Source of the DNA: Hymenopus coronatus
Lineage: Eukaryota > Arthropoda > Insecta > Mantodea > Hymenopodidae
Direction: 5' to 3'
Assembly: GCA_030762935.1 (NCBI GenBank)
Contig: CM060895.1
Location: 35,876,001-35,940,000 of the forward strand
DNA length: 64,000 nt
The translations under genes were made by a program, and so were the position numbers. A model generated the notes under the pieces. That model was given only the letters and a program-made list of their open reading frames with translations. It had not been told where the DNA came from and did not search any database. Positions 1-11,017 of the stretch are shown one piece after another (the first letter of the stretch is position 1; every line of letters begins with the position of its first letter).

Positions 1-149
1 TACTACGTATAGTAAGAAGAGAAAGAATTATATTCCACTAAAAACTTTGAGAATGGTCTAGATGCATCAGGGAGGAAGAATTGATATGCGGAATATGTTC
101 CATTCCACCACGGGATTTTTTAAAACAATGTCCTTGTGTGGCCCGACAC

Positions 150-330
150 ACGGTGCGGACACACACACACACACACGGTTCTTTTTGCAAAAATACTTTC
201 TTTGGATTCAGTGGTTCTCAAATATGTATTTCATGCGAAATGTCGGTAGGTATGGAATCTTTTGGTGGAATACAATACATTCTCCTCCTAATATGTGCAT
301 AGTACTCGGTAGAGAAAGTAATACATTCCT
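150..330 (+). repeat. Family R, 3' end fragment
   Basis: The fragment holds the (CA)n block, a form of the GGTTCTTTTTGCAAAAATAC block and the GTAGAGAAAGT end found in other plus-oriented family R copies. It is absent from unit B, so it probably arrived after the duplication. Confidence 0.6.
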
Positions 331-1423
331 CAATTGAAAGCATCATAATCTAAAACTAAAATAAACATCTAAATATTACACATGTAGCTTTCAATACCTT
401 TGATAATTAAACCAAACAATAGAACATGTCAATAAAAATCAAATATTACAACGTCAGTCAATATTATACATAGAAAACCTTAAGTTAATTTCAAACTTCA
501 GTGTATCTACATCTTAAGTCCAGTACACAATGACTTACCGAACACATGATTCTACTCTCTGCCACTATTTTGGGCGATTTCACCCGCACAACTCACATTT
601 ATGAAATTTGGAGAACAGGCCAAATATGCAATAACGGATCAACACGGTAATAGTACTCACAGCTATAATGATCAAAGTGAAATTCTGTATAACTTTTACA
701 AAAATAATTTATTTCATTAATACACTATGAAAACTATAGCATTAACCATATATAATAAAGTAATAACGTGTAATATAGTTACTTTCCTATTCAACTCTAA
801 ATGAGATTACAATTCCTCATAACTTAATTTTTTATGAAAAATGAAAATCAGTGAAATGCACTGCAGTAATGTTTTATCCTATTTCACGTAACTGGCAACG
901 AAATAACTAAATGAGAAATCATGACAGTTAACCTTTTCACAAGACCTAAATGAATTTAAATGTTCGTTTAACCAAGCAATCATGTCCACGTAACACAAAG
1001 GCTTTCAGCTCAGCCCTTACAATAAAGAATTAGCGTCCGTCCAATTTCGCCATCTGGAAACACCTACCGCTCCACTCTGAGAAGGCCTGTGCGGGTAAAA
1101 CGCTCCGACCTGAGACTGGCAGATAGACGGCTATTACCTCTTTGGCCCCGAAAAAAAAAGAAATGCAGCTCACGCGGTAAATGGCCGAACTACTTAACAA
1201 GCGGCTCTATATGCAGCATGAAGCGTCAGAACACAGTGTTGCCAGATTATACTGTACCAGAATGGTTCACCTTAAATATAAGAATGATGTACTTCTAAAT
1301 CTAATAATATAATGCTGGAAAGGCTACTTACTCTGCCTTTATGGTCTAGTACTCAATGACTACTGCAGATATAAGAATGATTTACTTCTAAATTTAATAA
1401 TATAATACTGAAAGCCTACTTAC

Positions 1424-1500
1424 TCTGCCTCTGGGAGTGCTGAGGCACCATTAAAAGTCGGCTCAGCTGCCTCAAGATTCGCTTGCAGTGTAGGTAGAGC
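1424..1500 (-). CDS. Microexon gene, 77-nt exon (copy A), phase 0 to 2
   Basis: On the minus strand the exon follows a GCTATTTCAAG acceptor and precedes a GTAAGTAGGC donor. It reads open for 25 codons plus 2 nt: ALPTLQANLEAAEPT, then FNGASALPEA and GA. It is the copy of the exon at 3674-3750, with the same length, splice sites and phase. Eight of 77 nt differ: three changed codons are synonymous and three are not (L/F, A/R, E/V). It is the last exon of the chain visible here; its phase-2 end requires a further exon to the left of the window. The product is not recognised. No ORF-length rule would detect it. A pseudo-exon pair remains possible without transcript evidence. Confidence 0.6.
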
Positions 1501-2590
1501 CTTGAAATAGCAAACATTACACATCATCAGTTTTTAAGTATTTCATTGTAGACAAGAACATAATAACTCTGGCTTCATAAATATACTATAATTGATCACA
1601 AAAACAAAAATCAATTATAATTAAAATTGCACATTTTCTTCAAAATAACTCCCTTTCCCGGTATCAATATTCTGTTATATACATTTTGTTTAACTATCTG
1701 AAATTTTCAATTAATAGTTCGAATAATAATAATCTATAATGAGTATTTTTGAACATAACTTTGAAGTTTAAATATATACACCGGTATAGGTATCTAGGCG
1801 TTGGAATATCCGGATTTTAATCGTTTGTGTACCTATTATATTTATTTAATTGTTTAAGCCTTTATAGATTAAAGATACATTTTATAAATGTGTCTATAAA
1901 ATTAAGCTTGAGAGTATAAAATTTATTGAAATGTTATTTAAGTTAAAAATAATTCTTCTTTGAGGTTTTAAACAATATAATTTATCTCACTGAAATGCGA
2001 AGGAATACAAATACAAGTGTGGTTTATTTTATGAGCAAATCCAAACAAAAAATATCTCACTGATATCATACATTGTAAAGATAAATATGAAGAACGGGAA
2101 ATGTGAAGCATAAAGTTAAATTTAAAGACAAAAATATGCCACGAGGGAAGAAATAAATTAAATAAAATGTCAATACTTTATAATTTTAAGTTGTTATTGA
2201 TAAAAATTAAACAAAAGTTTCATAATTAGCTAATAGCTGTCAGCATAATTTCTTTTCAAATTCCGAAGTTCACCCCAATTGAAAATCTTTGAGACGATGC
2301 CCCTTATGTCATCTGGAGGGCCCAAAACTCCCCTGAGAATAAAAAAGTCTACATCTAATTTTACTGGTGCACTTAAATGTTTTGTTCTTTTTGTACACTT
2401 TGTATATAAATCAAGTGAAAATTAGGGTTTACCTAAAAGTTCTTCTTATGATTTCTACAGCTTCAATAACGCCAACTATATTTGAAACACGAAGAATCAC
2501 AGAATGCTTTGATAAAACGATTAAAGATAAAATCCTATCAATTAAGCTTAATGTACTCCTTAGTTTATAAGTCAAATTTAATGCCCTTAC

Positions 2591-2675
2591 CTGAGCTTGA
2601 GCTCCATTATCAGATTGTCCAAATTGGTTTTCGAATGAGGAAAAAAGATCCGGTGGTGTTTGCCATGCATACAGA
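2591..2675 (-). CDS. Microexon gene, 85-nt exon (copy A), phase 2 to 0
   Basis: The acceptor is GTTATTTTCAG and the donor GTAAGGGCAT on the minus strand. After one nucleotide that completes a split codon, 28 codons are open: LYAWQTPPDLFSSF, then ENQFGQSDNGAQAQ. Its T joins the GA of exon 3674-3750 to make GAT (Asp). It is paralogous to 4855-4939, but 17 of 28 codons differ and all 17 changes are amino acid replacements. The core LFS-x-F, a Gly and the end GAQAQ are kept. A second frame is also open in this copy but not in copy B, so the chosen frame rests on both copies and on phase. Function unknown. Confidence 0.6.
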
Positions 2676-2897
2676 CTGAAAATAACAAAAATAAGAGTGT
2701 TACATACACATTAATTTCTCTACCCACCATCATTTATTTTCCTATAACTTCTATGAAATACTATTATGCAATGTTTTTACTGTCTCTACTATTTATAGTA
2801 AAAAGAGAAAGGATTGCATTCCACTAAAAAGTTTGAGGATTGTCTAGATGCATCAGGGAGGAAGAATTGACCTGCGGAACATGTTCAATTCCATCAC

Positions 2898-3046
2898 GGG
2901 AACTTTTACAACATGATTCATTTACGGACGGAATATTTTACAACAATGTCTGTGTGCAGCCCGAGATATTTTACACCACAATCCATGTGTGGCCCGAAAT
3001 ATTTTACAACATAGTTCATGTGCGACCCAGAAGAGTTTACAACTAT
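2898..3046 (+). repeat. About 34-bp tandem repeat with varying copy number between units
   Basis: Four or so degenerate copies of ATATTTTACAACA followed by CATGTGTGGCCCGA are present here. Unit A has about one copy (near 110-150) and unit C about three (7625-7725). Confidence 0.65.
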
Positions 3047-3673
3047 GTACTTTATTATTTCATTAATAAACTATGAAAAGTTTAACAATAACAATGTATA
3101 ATAAAATAATAACGTGTTATTTAGTTACATTCCTATTCAACTTGAAATGAGATTCCAGTTCCCCATAATTTAAATTTTTTAAAAAAATGAAGATCAGTGA
3201 AATGCATTGCAGAATGCCGTAATGTTTCATATTATTTCACGTAACTGGCAACGAAATAACTAAATGAGAAATCATGACAGTTAACCTTTTCGCAAGACCT
3301 AAATTAATTTAAATATTCGTTTAACCAAGCAAACATGATCACGTAACACAAAGGCATTCAGCATAGCCATTGCAATAACGAATTAACGTCCAATTTCGCC
3401 ATCTGGAAACACTTACCGCTCCACTCTGAGAAGGCCTGTTTGTGTGAAACACTCCGGCCTGAGACTGACAGATGCCTACTCGTACCTCTTTAACCCCGAA
3501 AAGAAAAATGCAACTCACGAGGCAAAAGGCCGAACTATAACAAGCGCCTCTATATACAGCGTGAAGCGTCAGAACACAGTGTTGCCACATTATATTGTAC
3601 CAGAATGGTACAATGTACATATAAGAATGATTTACTTCTAACTGCAATAATATAATACTGAAAGTCTACTTAC

Positions 3674-3750
3674 TCTGCTTCTGGGAGTGCTGAGGCGCCA
3701 TTAAAAGTCGGCTCAGCTGCCACAAGATTCCTTTGAAATGTAGGCAGAGC
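3674..3750 (-). CDS. Microexon gene, 77-nt exon (copy B), phase 0 to 2
   Basis: The minus-strand acceptor GCTATTTCAAG and donor GTAAGTAGAC flank 25 open codons plus GA: ALPTFQRNLVAAEPT, then FNGASALPEA. It follows exon 4855-4939, which ends on a complete codon, and passes phase 2 to exon 2591-2675. Conservation with copy A is high (69 of 77 nt), unlike the partner 85-nt exon. The peptide is alanine and proline rich with no signal peptide or recognised domain. The intron to the next exon is 998 bp. Confidence 0.6.
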
Positions 3751-4854
3751 CTTGAAATAGCAAACATTACACATCATCAGTTTTTAAGTATTTCATTGTA
3801 GACAAGAACATAATATACTTCAAAAATATACTGTAATTGATCACGAAAAAAAAATCAATTATAATGAAAATTACACCTTTCCTTCAAAATAACTCCCTTT
3901 CTCAGTGATAATATTCTGCTAGATTTAAATATACTTTATTTAACTATTTGAAAATTTTAATTAATAGTTCGAATAATAATAATAATCTATAATAAGTATT
4001 TTTGAACATAACTTTGCAGTTTAAATATATACACCGGTATAGGTATCTAGGCGTAGGAATAGCCGGATTTTAATCGTTTATGTACCTATTATATTTATTT
4101 AATTGTTTAAGCCTTTATTGAATAAAGATACATTTTAAACATGTTTCTTTAAAATTAAACTTGAGAGTATAAAATCTATTTAAATGTGACTTAACATAAA
4201 AATAATTCCTCGTTGAGGTTTTAAATAATATAATTAATCTCACTGAAATGCCAAAGAATACAAATATAAAAGTGTTTATTTTATGAGCAAATCCAAACAA
4301 AAAAATAACTCACTGGTATCATATATTGTGAAGATAAATATGAAGAACGGGAAATGTGAAGAATGAAGTTAAATTTTAGACAAAAATATGTCACGAGGAA
4401 AGAAATAAATTAAATGAAATGTCAATACTTTATAATTTGAAATTATTATTTAATAAAAATTAAACAAAAGTTTCATAACTAACTAATAGCTGTCAGCATA
4501 ATTCCTTTTAAAATTCCGAAGTTCACCCAATTGCAAATCTCTGAGACATTGCTCCTGATGGTATCTGGAGTCCCCAAAACTCCCATGAGAATAAAAAGGT
4601 CAACATCTAACTCTACTGGTGCACTTAAATGTTTTGTACAATATTCCATACTTTTTGTTCACTTTGTACATAAATTAAGTGAAAACTAGTTTTTAACTTA
4701 AAGTTCTTTGTATAATCTCTGCAGCTTCAATAGCGCCGGCTACACTTGAAACAGGAAGAATCACAGAATGCTTTGAAAAAATGAGAAAAGATAAAATCCT
4801 ACCAATTAAGCTTAATGTACTCCTTAGTTTATCAGTCAAATTTAATGCCCTTAC

Positions 4855-4939
4855 CTGAGCTTGAGCTCCACTAGCATACCGTCCAGATTCGCTTACGAAT
4901 GGGGAAAAAAGAGTCGATAGTATTGGCCCTGCATCCCGA
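4855..4939 (-). CDS. Microexon gene, 85-nt exon (copy B), phase 2 to 0
   Basis: The acceptor is GTTATTTTCAG and the donor GTAAGGGCATT. One nucleotide completes a split codon (AA of exon 13536-13594 plus T gives Asn), then 28 codons are open: RDAGPILSTLFSPFV, then SESGRYASGAQAQ. The other two frames contain stops, so this copy fixes the reading frame for the family. The C-terminal five residues GAQAQ and their codons are identical to copy A. The intron upstream is about 8.6 kb and contains hAT copy 1 and the Harbinger remnants. Function is not recognised. Confidence 0.62.
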
Positions 4940-5407
4940 CTGAAAATAACAAAAATAAGAGTTTTACATACACATGACTTTCTCTACCCACCATCATTTA
5001 TTTTCATACAACTTCTATGAACTATTTTTATGCAATTTGTTTTTACCTCCTCTACTATGTATAATTCTACTAAAAAGTTTGAGGATCGTCTAGATCAACG
5101 GTTCCCAACCGGTGTGCCCCGGCACCCTAGGGTGCCGTGTGATTAGCTAAGGGTTGCCGCGAGATATTGAGATAAACAAAAAAAAAAAACAAAAAACCTT
5201 CTACTGAAGCCTTAAATCTTGTAAGGTCTTGAAATAAAATAAGTCAAATCAATTACTCTCATGCACGGCAGATGGTGATAGTGGTCGATTCATTTCAATA
5301 ATTCAGTTATACTAGTATCCCACAGATGGCATTACAGATATACCCTGCCGAACATTCCCGAGACTACTCGCTTCCTCACGAACATTCCCGAGACTTCGAC
5401 AGATGAA

Positions 5408-5442
5408 TATATAAAAGTATACAACGCTTGGCGCTTTCAGTT
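5408..5442 (+). promoter_or_regulatory. TATA box and initiator of hAT copy 1
   Basis: TATATAAAAG starts at 5408 and a TCAGTT initiator lies with its A at 5439, 31 bp downstream, followed by the transposase ATG at 5475. The same arrangement is kept in copy 2. Confidence 0.6.
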
Positions 5443-5474
5443 GTCTTCCTCGCGTTGATTCACAGTGTTTAGCT

Positions 5475-7372
5475 ATGGATAAGTTCATTGTTAAACGTAA
5501 ACGCCAGGACAGTAAAAGTGAACAGTCGGCTCCTACTGCTTGCTTTAAGAAGCCAAATCTTACAGTTTCTCCCGGACCGTCGAATTCACCACATAAAGAA
5601 GACAAACGAAAGAAAAGAAATACCAGGACAGTTACTTAGCGTATGGATTTCAGTGGAATAACAACGAGGAAAACCCTATCCCTGTGTGTTTAGTTTGTGG
5701 CGAAACACGTAGCAACGAGGCCATGGTTCCAAGCAAACTGAAGCGGCATCTTACAACAAAGCATCCTAGTGTGTCACAGAAAAGTGTAATGTATTTTTCA
5801 CATATATTAGAAGGGGAGAAGAAAACAGCTATGTGAATGGTAAAGAGAATGACCATAGGTGATATTGCTCTTGAAGCCTCATTTAAAGTAGCAGAACTGA
5901 TAGCTAAAAAAAAAAAAACCTCATACTCTTGGAGAGGAAATCATTGGCCCTGCATGTCAAGTTATAGTTTCAACAATACTTGGCGAAGGAGCAGCTAATC
6001 AAATTTCGATAGTTTCTCTGTCCAACAACACAATCAGCCGCAGGATATCTGAAATGTCATGCAATATCAACGAACAAGTCACGGAGAAAATAAAAACTTA
6101 TAGAACATTTGCTTTGCAAGTAGATGAGAGTCTCGATATTGGTGACAAACCGTAACTCCTTGGTTTTATCAGATATATTGATGAAAAAGATATTAGTGAA
6201 CAGTTTCTGTTCTGTAGACCGCTGGAGACTACAACCACTACGTTTCTATTAATTCCTATCTCAATGACCATGATCTTTCATGGAAAGACTGTTGTGGTAT
6301 ATGTACAGATGGTGCACCATCTATGTCTGGGAAAATTAAAGGTTTTACTGCCAGAGCTCTCAATGAAAATCCATCCATTATTATAACTCACTGTTTTCTG
6401 CATAGAGAGGCATTAGTCGTGAAAGCGTGTAATGAAGATTTTGCTGAAGTGTTTAACCAAGTTGTGAAAATGGTGAACTATATGAAGTCTCGACCTTTAA
6501 AGTGCAGACTTTTTTAACAGTAATGTCGCGCAACGGATGCAGCTCAAACCTCTTTGTTGCTTCACACAGAAGTAAGGTGGTTGTCGCGGGGTCGTGTATT
6601 GAACCGGTTTCTCGAACTTAAAGAACAGCTAAAAACTTTTTTTAAGGATGAAAATCAAGACACATTTCATGAGCTCTTACTAAGTGATTCTTGGTGTTTT
6701 GAACTGTCGTATCTGACAGATATTTTTCATAAACCGAATGAACTGAATGTTTCGATGCAGGGTCGACATGAAACAATAATCTCCTCAACCAATAAAATGA
6801 AAGGTTTTAAAAGAAAACTTAGTTCTTGGAAGTCTGCAGTTCAAAAAGCAGATTTGTCGAACTTTCCATCTCTTCTTAATGTGGCACGAGATAAAGATCT
6901 GGGTAAACTGAAAGACCGCATTTGTGATCACTTATCAAGATTGCAAGATGCAATAGATGCGTACTTTCCAACTATTTCCACTACGAATCTCGACTGGGTT
7001 GTCTCACCATTTGATTTCGTAGATAGTGCAGAGGAAATAGATTTCACTGCTTGCGAACGAGATGAATTTATTGATCTTTGAGCTGATTCCACACTCAAAG
7101 GTAAGTTCAGCAAGAGTGAGGCGTCGGTGGTTAGTTTTTGGCTTCAGCGGAAAGAGGAGTACCCTAACCTAATGAAGAAAGCAATTAACGCACTTTTGCC
7201 CTTTTCAACATCCTATCTATGCGAGCAAGCCTTCTCTGCTATGGTGACAATAAAATGCAAAGCAAGAAATAGACTGAATAACCTTGAGGATGATTTGCGT
7301 GTTTCACTGTCAACTGTAAGACCCGACATCACATATCTGTGCTCTATGCATCAATCACAAGTTTCACATTAA
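5475..7372 (+). pseudogene. ZBED/SCAND3-like hAT transposase, copy 1 (broken)
   Basis: The ATG at 5475 begins MDKFIVKRKRQD. Compared with copy 2 this reading frame has a 1-nt deletion after the RKKR block (near 5620), a stop near 5835 (TGA for CGA), a stop near 6153 (TAA for CAA), about 18 nt lost near 6239, and a stop at 7079-7081. A BED zinc finger (CLVCGE.., then LKRHLTTKH) is near the N-terminus. The C-terminal dimerisation segment typical of hAT proteins (LLPFSTSYLCEQAFSAM, 7195-7245) is preserved here but deleted in copy 2. In the family the protein binds terminal repeats and catalyses cut-and-paste. This copy cannot make a full protein. Confidence 0.88.
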
Positions 7373-7734
7373 TCATTAATCGAACAAAATTTATTGATGT
7401 ATTTTTACTCAGTGATTGTAGTAAAGTTTACTGTATTATGTTATGGTGTACGTTATTATTATATAATATGTCAATAAATTAACATGTTAAGCTTAATTTT
7501 CTTTTAATTCAAGGAAGGGTGCCCCTGGTGTTTAATGTTATTCCCAAGGGTGCCGTGAACTTCAAAAGGTTGGGAATGATGCATCAAGGAGGAAGAATTG
7601 ACTTGCGGAACATGTTCCATTCCATCATGGGATCTTTTATAACATAATACATGCTACGGCCGGGATATTTTACAGCAATGTACTTGTGTGGCCTGAGATA
7701 TTTTATAACACATTCTATGTGTGGAACACAAAAC

Positions 7735-8108
7735 TCTTCTAAACAAAAAGAGCGTAACAATGCTTCTGCTACAGAGGACCAAACGCCTAATTATCCGAGG
7801 TTGCAGATACTCAACATTATGCCACAAAGAAAAGTTCCACCTCTTTCGTTGAGTGGGAGAAAACTACAACCCATGGTAGAGGCTAAAACACAATTGATTA
7901 TTTGAAGGAAAAAAAAGCAGAAGAAGAGAGTAACATGAAGGAATTACTTGAGCTAAAAAAGAAAAAGACTGAGCTTAAACTTGAACATATGCAGAGAAAA
8001 CAAAAGGAGGAGCAGAGGAGAGAAGAAGAACTGCACATATTAAGGAAACGAGAGCTGGAACTCAGTATTGCGATTAAAGAGGAGACCCTTAAAAAAATGA
8101 AGCAATAA
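7735..8108 (+). pseudogene. Harbinger partner (Myb/SANT-like) protein, C-terminal coiled-coil remnant
   Basis: Two overlapping frames together resemble the tail of the DNA-binding partner of Harbinger transposases. A polar linker (SSKQKERNNASATEDQ.., about 7735-7890) leads after a one-base shift into a long charged helix (KEKKAEEESNMKELLELKKK, then KLEHMQRKQKEEQRREEEL) ending at 8108. No DNA-binding domain is left upstream, where duplication unit C begins. The gene faces the HARBI1-like gene at 11-12.4 kb. Assignment rests on helix composition and on that neighbour, so it is tentative. It could instead be a tail of an unrelated coiled-coil gene. Confidence 0.45.
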
Positions 8109-8245
8109 AATGTTAATACTCAAGTGAAGTAATTTTTCATGCAGTTGAACTTTATACACATTGCTTCAATTAATTTCATGTAGATATATAAGAAATTTGA
8201 AGTGATGTGATGAAAATTGTGATATTTATTCAAATTACAGATTAC

Positions 8246-8268
8246 ACACACACACGCACGCACGCACG

Positions 8269-8304
<36 letters not shown>
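8246..8304 (+). repeat. (CA)n/(CG)n microsatellite
   Basis: Alternating CACA, CACG and CGCG dinucleotides. This purine-pyrimidine alternation is a classic Z-DNA-prone tract. Confidence 0.9.
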
Positions 8305-8305
<1 letters not shown>

Positions 8306-10980
8306 TGATTATATTATTTGCATATATCCTCAACTACAAAAACAATTTGTCTGTGACAATCAGAAACATGAACATTAATTTTTCAAATATATACTGAAAT
8401 ATTGTGTGTAGGTATAGAGACATATCCTTACTTGTAATAATTTAGCATGCGAAGCTGCATAAATGATTGGGTGAACAAAGCTATAAGAAAAGGAGGAAGA
8501 TGTCTTAAAATTTGTTCGAAAGAGACACAACAGTAAATTCAGTGCTATATATTCCATGATGTTTATGTAAAATTGCATTAGTATGTCTTATGTAAGTTTT
8601 CAATTTCAGTTTTAATAATAATAACAATGATAATAATGTATACTTTTAATTGTTTTGACTAAAAGATGTTACTTTAATCTATATATTTTTGTGAGCATTC
8701 TACATTGCAAAAAGTACATTTGGCAAGAAATTGATAGTTGTTCATATACTTGCTGAACTATATTGATTTTAATTTGTCATTCACCTAACAATGCATCAAA
8801 TTTACCTCTTTGTTACCTAATACTGTTTTCAAAACCATTCATTATTTCATTGGGATCATTTGTAATTTTTGTATATATTGTAAAATATTAAATATAGTAA
8901 ACAAACAAGTTAAATATTGCTACCTAAGGGTTCATGCTTATCAAAATTATGTAAGACAAATGGACATAAAACTTTATAGGTATACAATTCTAAAGGAAAA
9001 AAATTCCTTGATTTGATCCTTGTTTTGACATCCTGATTAGTAATAGCGTAAAATTCTTAAAAACCAAGTGGATACATTATTTTAGCTTAAGCTTGCATTT
9101 TTAAATATTATTGTTTTTATGTTATATTCCACCTGTTTATAAGTGTTGTGATATAACCTTTACCTTAAGTTTGTATCTTATATTGCTCTTGTTATTATTT
9201 TATAATGGTCATCATTTATGGCTGTTTTTTTCCACTTCTTTATTCTTTCAACTTCAATGCATCATAATGTTTAATTTTTTTGGCGTTTTCAATGCTTAGT
9301 ATAATTTACTCTGGATGATTTTAAATAGTAATATATATTAAATTTATTCTATATTTCTTTAGCTTTCTGGTCTCAAAAGGATGAATAAAATAAATTTGAA
9401 TATATTATTTTGTTCTGTTTCCTTTCCAATTTCACAGTAATATGTGCTTTTACCATAATTTTCTGAACTTAAATCTAAAGTTATATCCAGTTAAAAACAT
9501 TTAAAATAATCAATTTCATTATTTATAAAAATAGGTGTATAGTTGGCAAAAATTTAAATCACTTTTCATTGTTATATAACTGATGAGTTCCTCTGCAATA
9601 TACCTAACATGGGAGTAAAAAATATTTTCAATTATTTCTAATTACTAAAGAAATCACTGAATATTTAGGATGGATAACATTTATTACTGTCTATTTTCAG
9701 GTATACTGCAAATGTTAATTACTTCTTATTCAATCATATGTCGATAAAATTTAATACATTTTTCTTATACTTTTAATTTGTTAATATATATTTTCTAAGT
9801 TTTCCTTCCGGAAACACATCACATACTTTCTTCTCTGATGTTATCTATACACAAATGAAAAATGAAATGCAAGTTTGCTTTATTCTCATCGCTAGTAAAT
9901 ATATATTGAAGAATAAGAATCATCAGGTTTTCTTAAAATTAACTGTAGCAGTTCAATCTCTTCAACTATTTTTATGCAATATCCATGAGATAATGCTTCT
10001 GGATAATTTAGTATATGAGACATAGCATCACAGTTGACATTCTTTCATTTCAAATTGTCTTTTTTTATGATATGAATATTTTATTTACTGGAATTCATTC
10101 TTCATAACAATTCCAACGGTTACGTGCAAGTTTTGGAACTACATGTTGTTTATACATTTTACGTCAAATTACAACTTTGGGTTTGAAGCAGCCGCCTGAC
10201 ATTGACATTTTATTGATGATGTATGATTGTTTCCCTTTATTTTTACTTAATGTTTATCTCCCATCACTCTAGTGCTTTTGACCATGATATGAGTATGGAA
10301 ATTATTTGCTCTTCTCTTATTATTATAATTTTGATTGATATAATTGTAGTTTTCTTGTCCAAAACACAGACCTAAAATGTATAAAAGGAGCAATTACAAC
10401 ATATTCAGTTCCTAATATAACTGAAAAATGTGTATTATTTGTTTAATAATATATTAGGAATTGTACAATAATCCTTATGCTCGCTCCCCATCCCCATACA
10501 CTGTAGAGGAATGTTTTTATGCCATGTAACAGGTAAATATTCCTTATAGGGGGTATTATTAATGATATACTTCTTCAATATTGTTTTACTTATATTAATG
10601 CATAATAAAATTTCACTCATGAAATAGTAGTAACTTAGAAAAGTTCACCCATGTTATATATTGCATAACAGCACAAAAAATGGTGTAGGGTATGCTATTA
10701 GCTATGTTACATATCTCATAATTATGTCACGTTGAATGTCCCTGAGCATTGCTGTTGTTGTCACTTGGCAGCCTCAGAGTGAACATGTTACATTGTGTTA
10801 AGCTCTGTGCAAATATACAAACTACCCATTTGACAGACCTATTTACATACACTAATAATTGCACTGCATAGGTAACTCAATTTTTGTTAATTTAATAGTT
10901 GATAAAGATTCTGCAATAACATTTTACAACACAAAGGAAACAAAGAAAGAAGAAAAAAGCATTAAAGTAATGAACTAAAA
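8305..10980. other. AT-rich intronic sequence, nothing recognised
   Basis: No coding similarity, terminal repeat or splice-flanked exon stood out on either strand. It lies between the two Harbinger remnants and within the 8.6-kb intron of the microexon gene. Confidence 0.5.
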
Positions 10981-11017
10981 TAATGAACAAAATGTTGTCT
11001 TGTGGCATTATTATAAA

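Larger units (their letters stand above)
1..2786. repeat. Segmental duplication unit A (leftmost copy)
   Basis: This unit is repeated head-to-tail with 2787-5051. Both begin with a TATAGTAA..GAGAAAG..ATTCCACTAAAAA block followed by GTCTAGATGCATCAGGGAGG, and they stay collinear to their ends. Unit A is about 520 bp longer because roughly 150-700 has no counterpart in unit B. Part of that extra DNA is a family R fragment. The unit carries exons at 1424-1500 and 2591-2675 on the minus strand. It starts at the window edge, so the array may continue to the left. Confidence 0.85.
2787..5051. repeat. Segmental duplication unit B
   Basis: This is the second head-to-tail unit, 2265 bp long. Spacing of the paired exons (2250 and 2264 bp) matches the unit length. 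Introns flanking the 85-nt exon differ from unit A at about 15 of 196 positions by my count. It contains exons 3674-3750 and 4855-4939 on the minus strand. Confidence 0.85.
5096..7576 (+). mobile_element. hAT-Buster-like transposon, copy 1
   Basis: The left end reads CAACGGTTCCCAACC. The right end GGTTGGGAA is cut short compared with GGTTGGGAAACACTG in copy 2. The element sits inside duplication unit C; units A and B show the empty site GTCTAGATGCATC. The expected second target duplication (GTCTAGAT) is missing on the right: only TGATGCATC remains, so about 11 bp, including the last 6 bp of the terminal repeat, were deleted. The TSD has the nnnTAnnn form expected for Buster-type hAT elements. 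Confidence 0.85.
5052..7725. repeat. Segmental duplication unit C, truncated, split by a hAT element
   Basis: 5052-5095 and about 7577-7725 together match the first 190 bp or so of units A and B (CTACTATGTATA.. then GATGCATCAAGGAGGAAGAA). The hAT element lies between the two parts. Similarity stops near 7725, where the Harbinger-like remnant starts, so no exon pair is left in this unit. Confidence 0.75.

Noticed and set aside
539..600. Additional donor-flanked open stretch on the minus strand (TGTTCG|GTAAGTC)
   Set aside because: No acceptor gives the phase required after exon 1424-1500, and unit B has no counterpart.
1089..1298. Paralogous plus-strand frames at 1089-1298 and 3444-3641 with similar C-termini
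   Set aside because: The similarity follows from the segmental duplication; N-terminal parts shift frame and there is no splice or start context. Minus-strand exons explain the region better.
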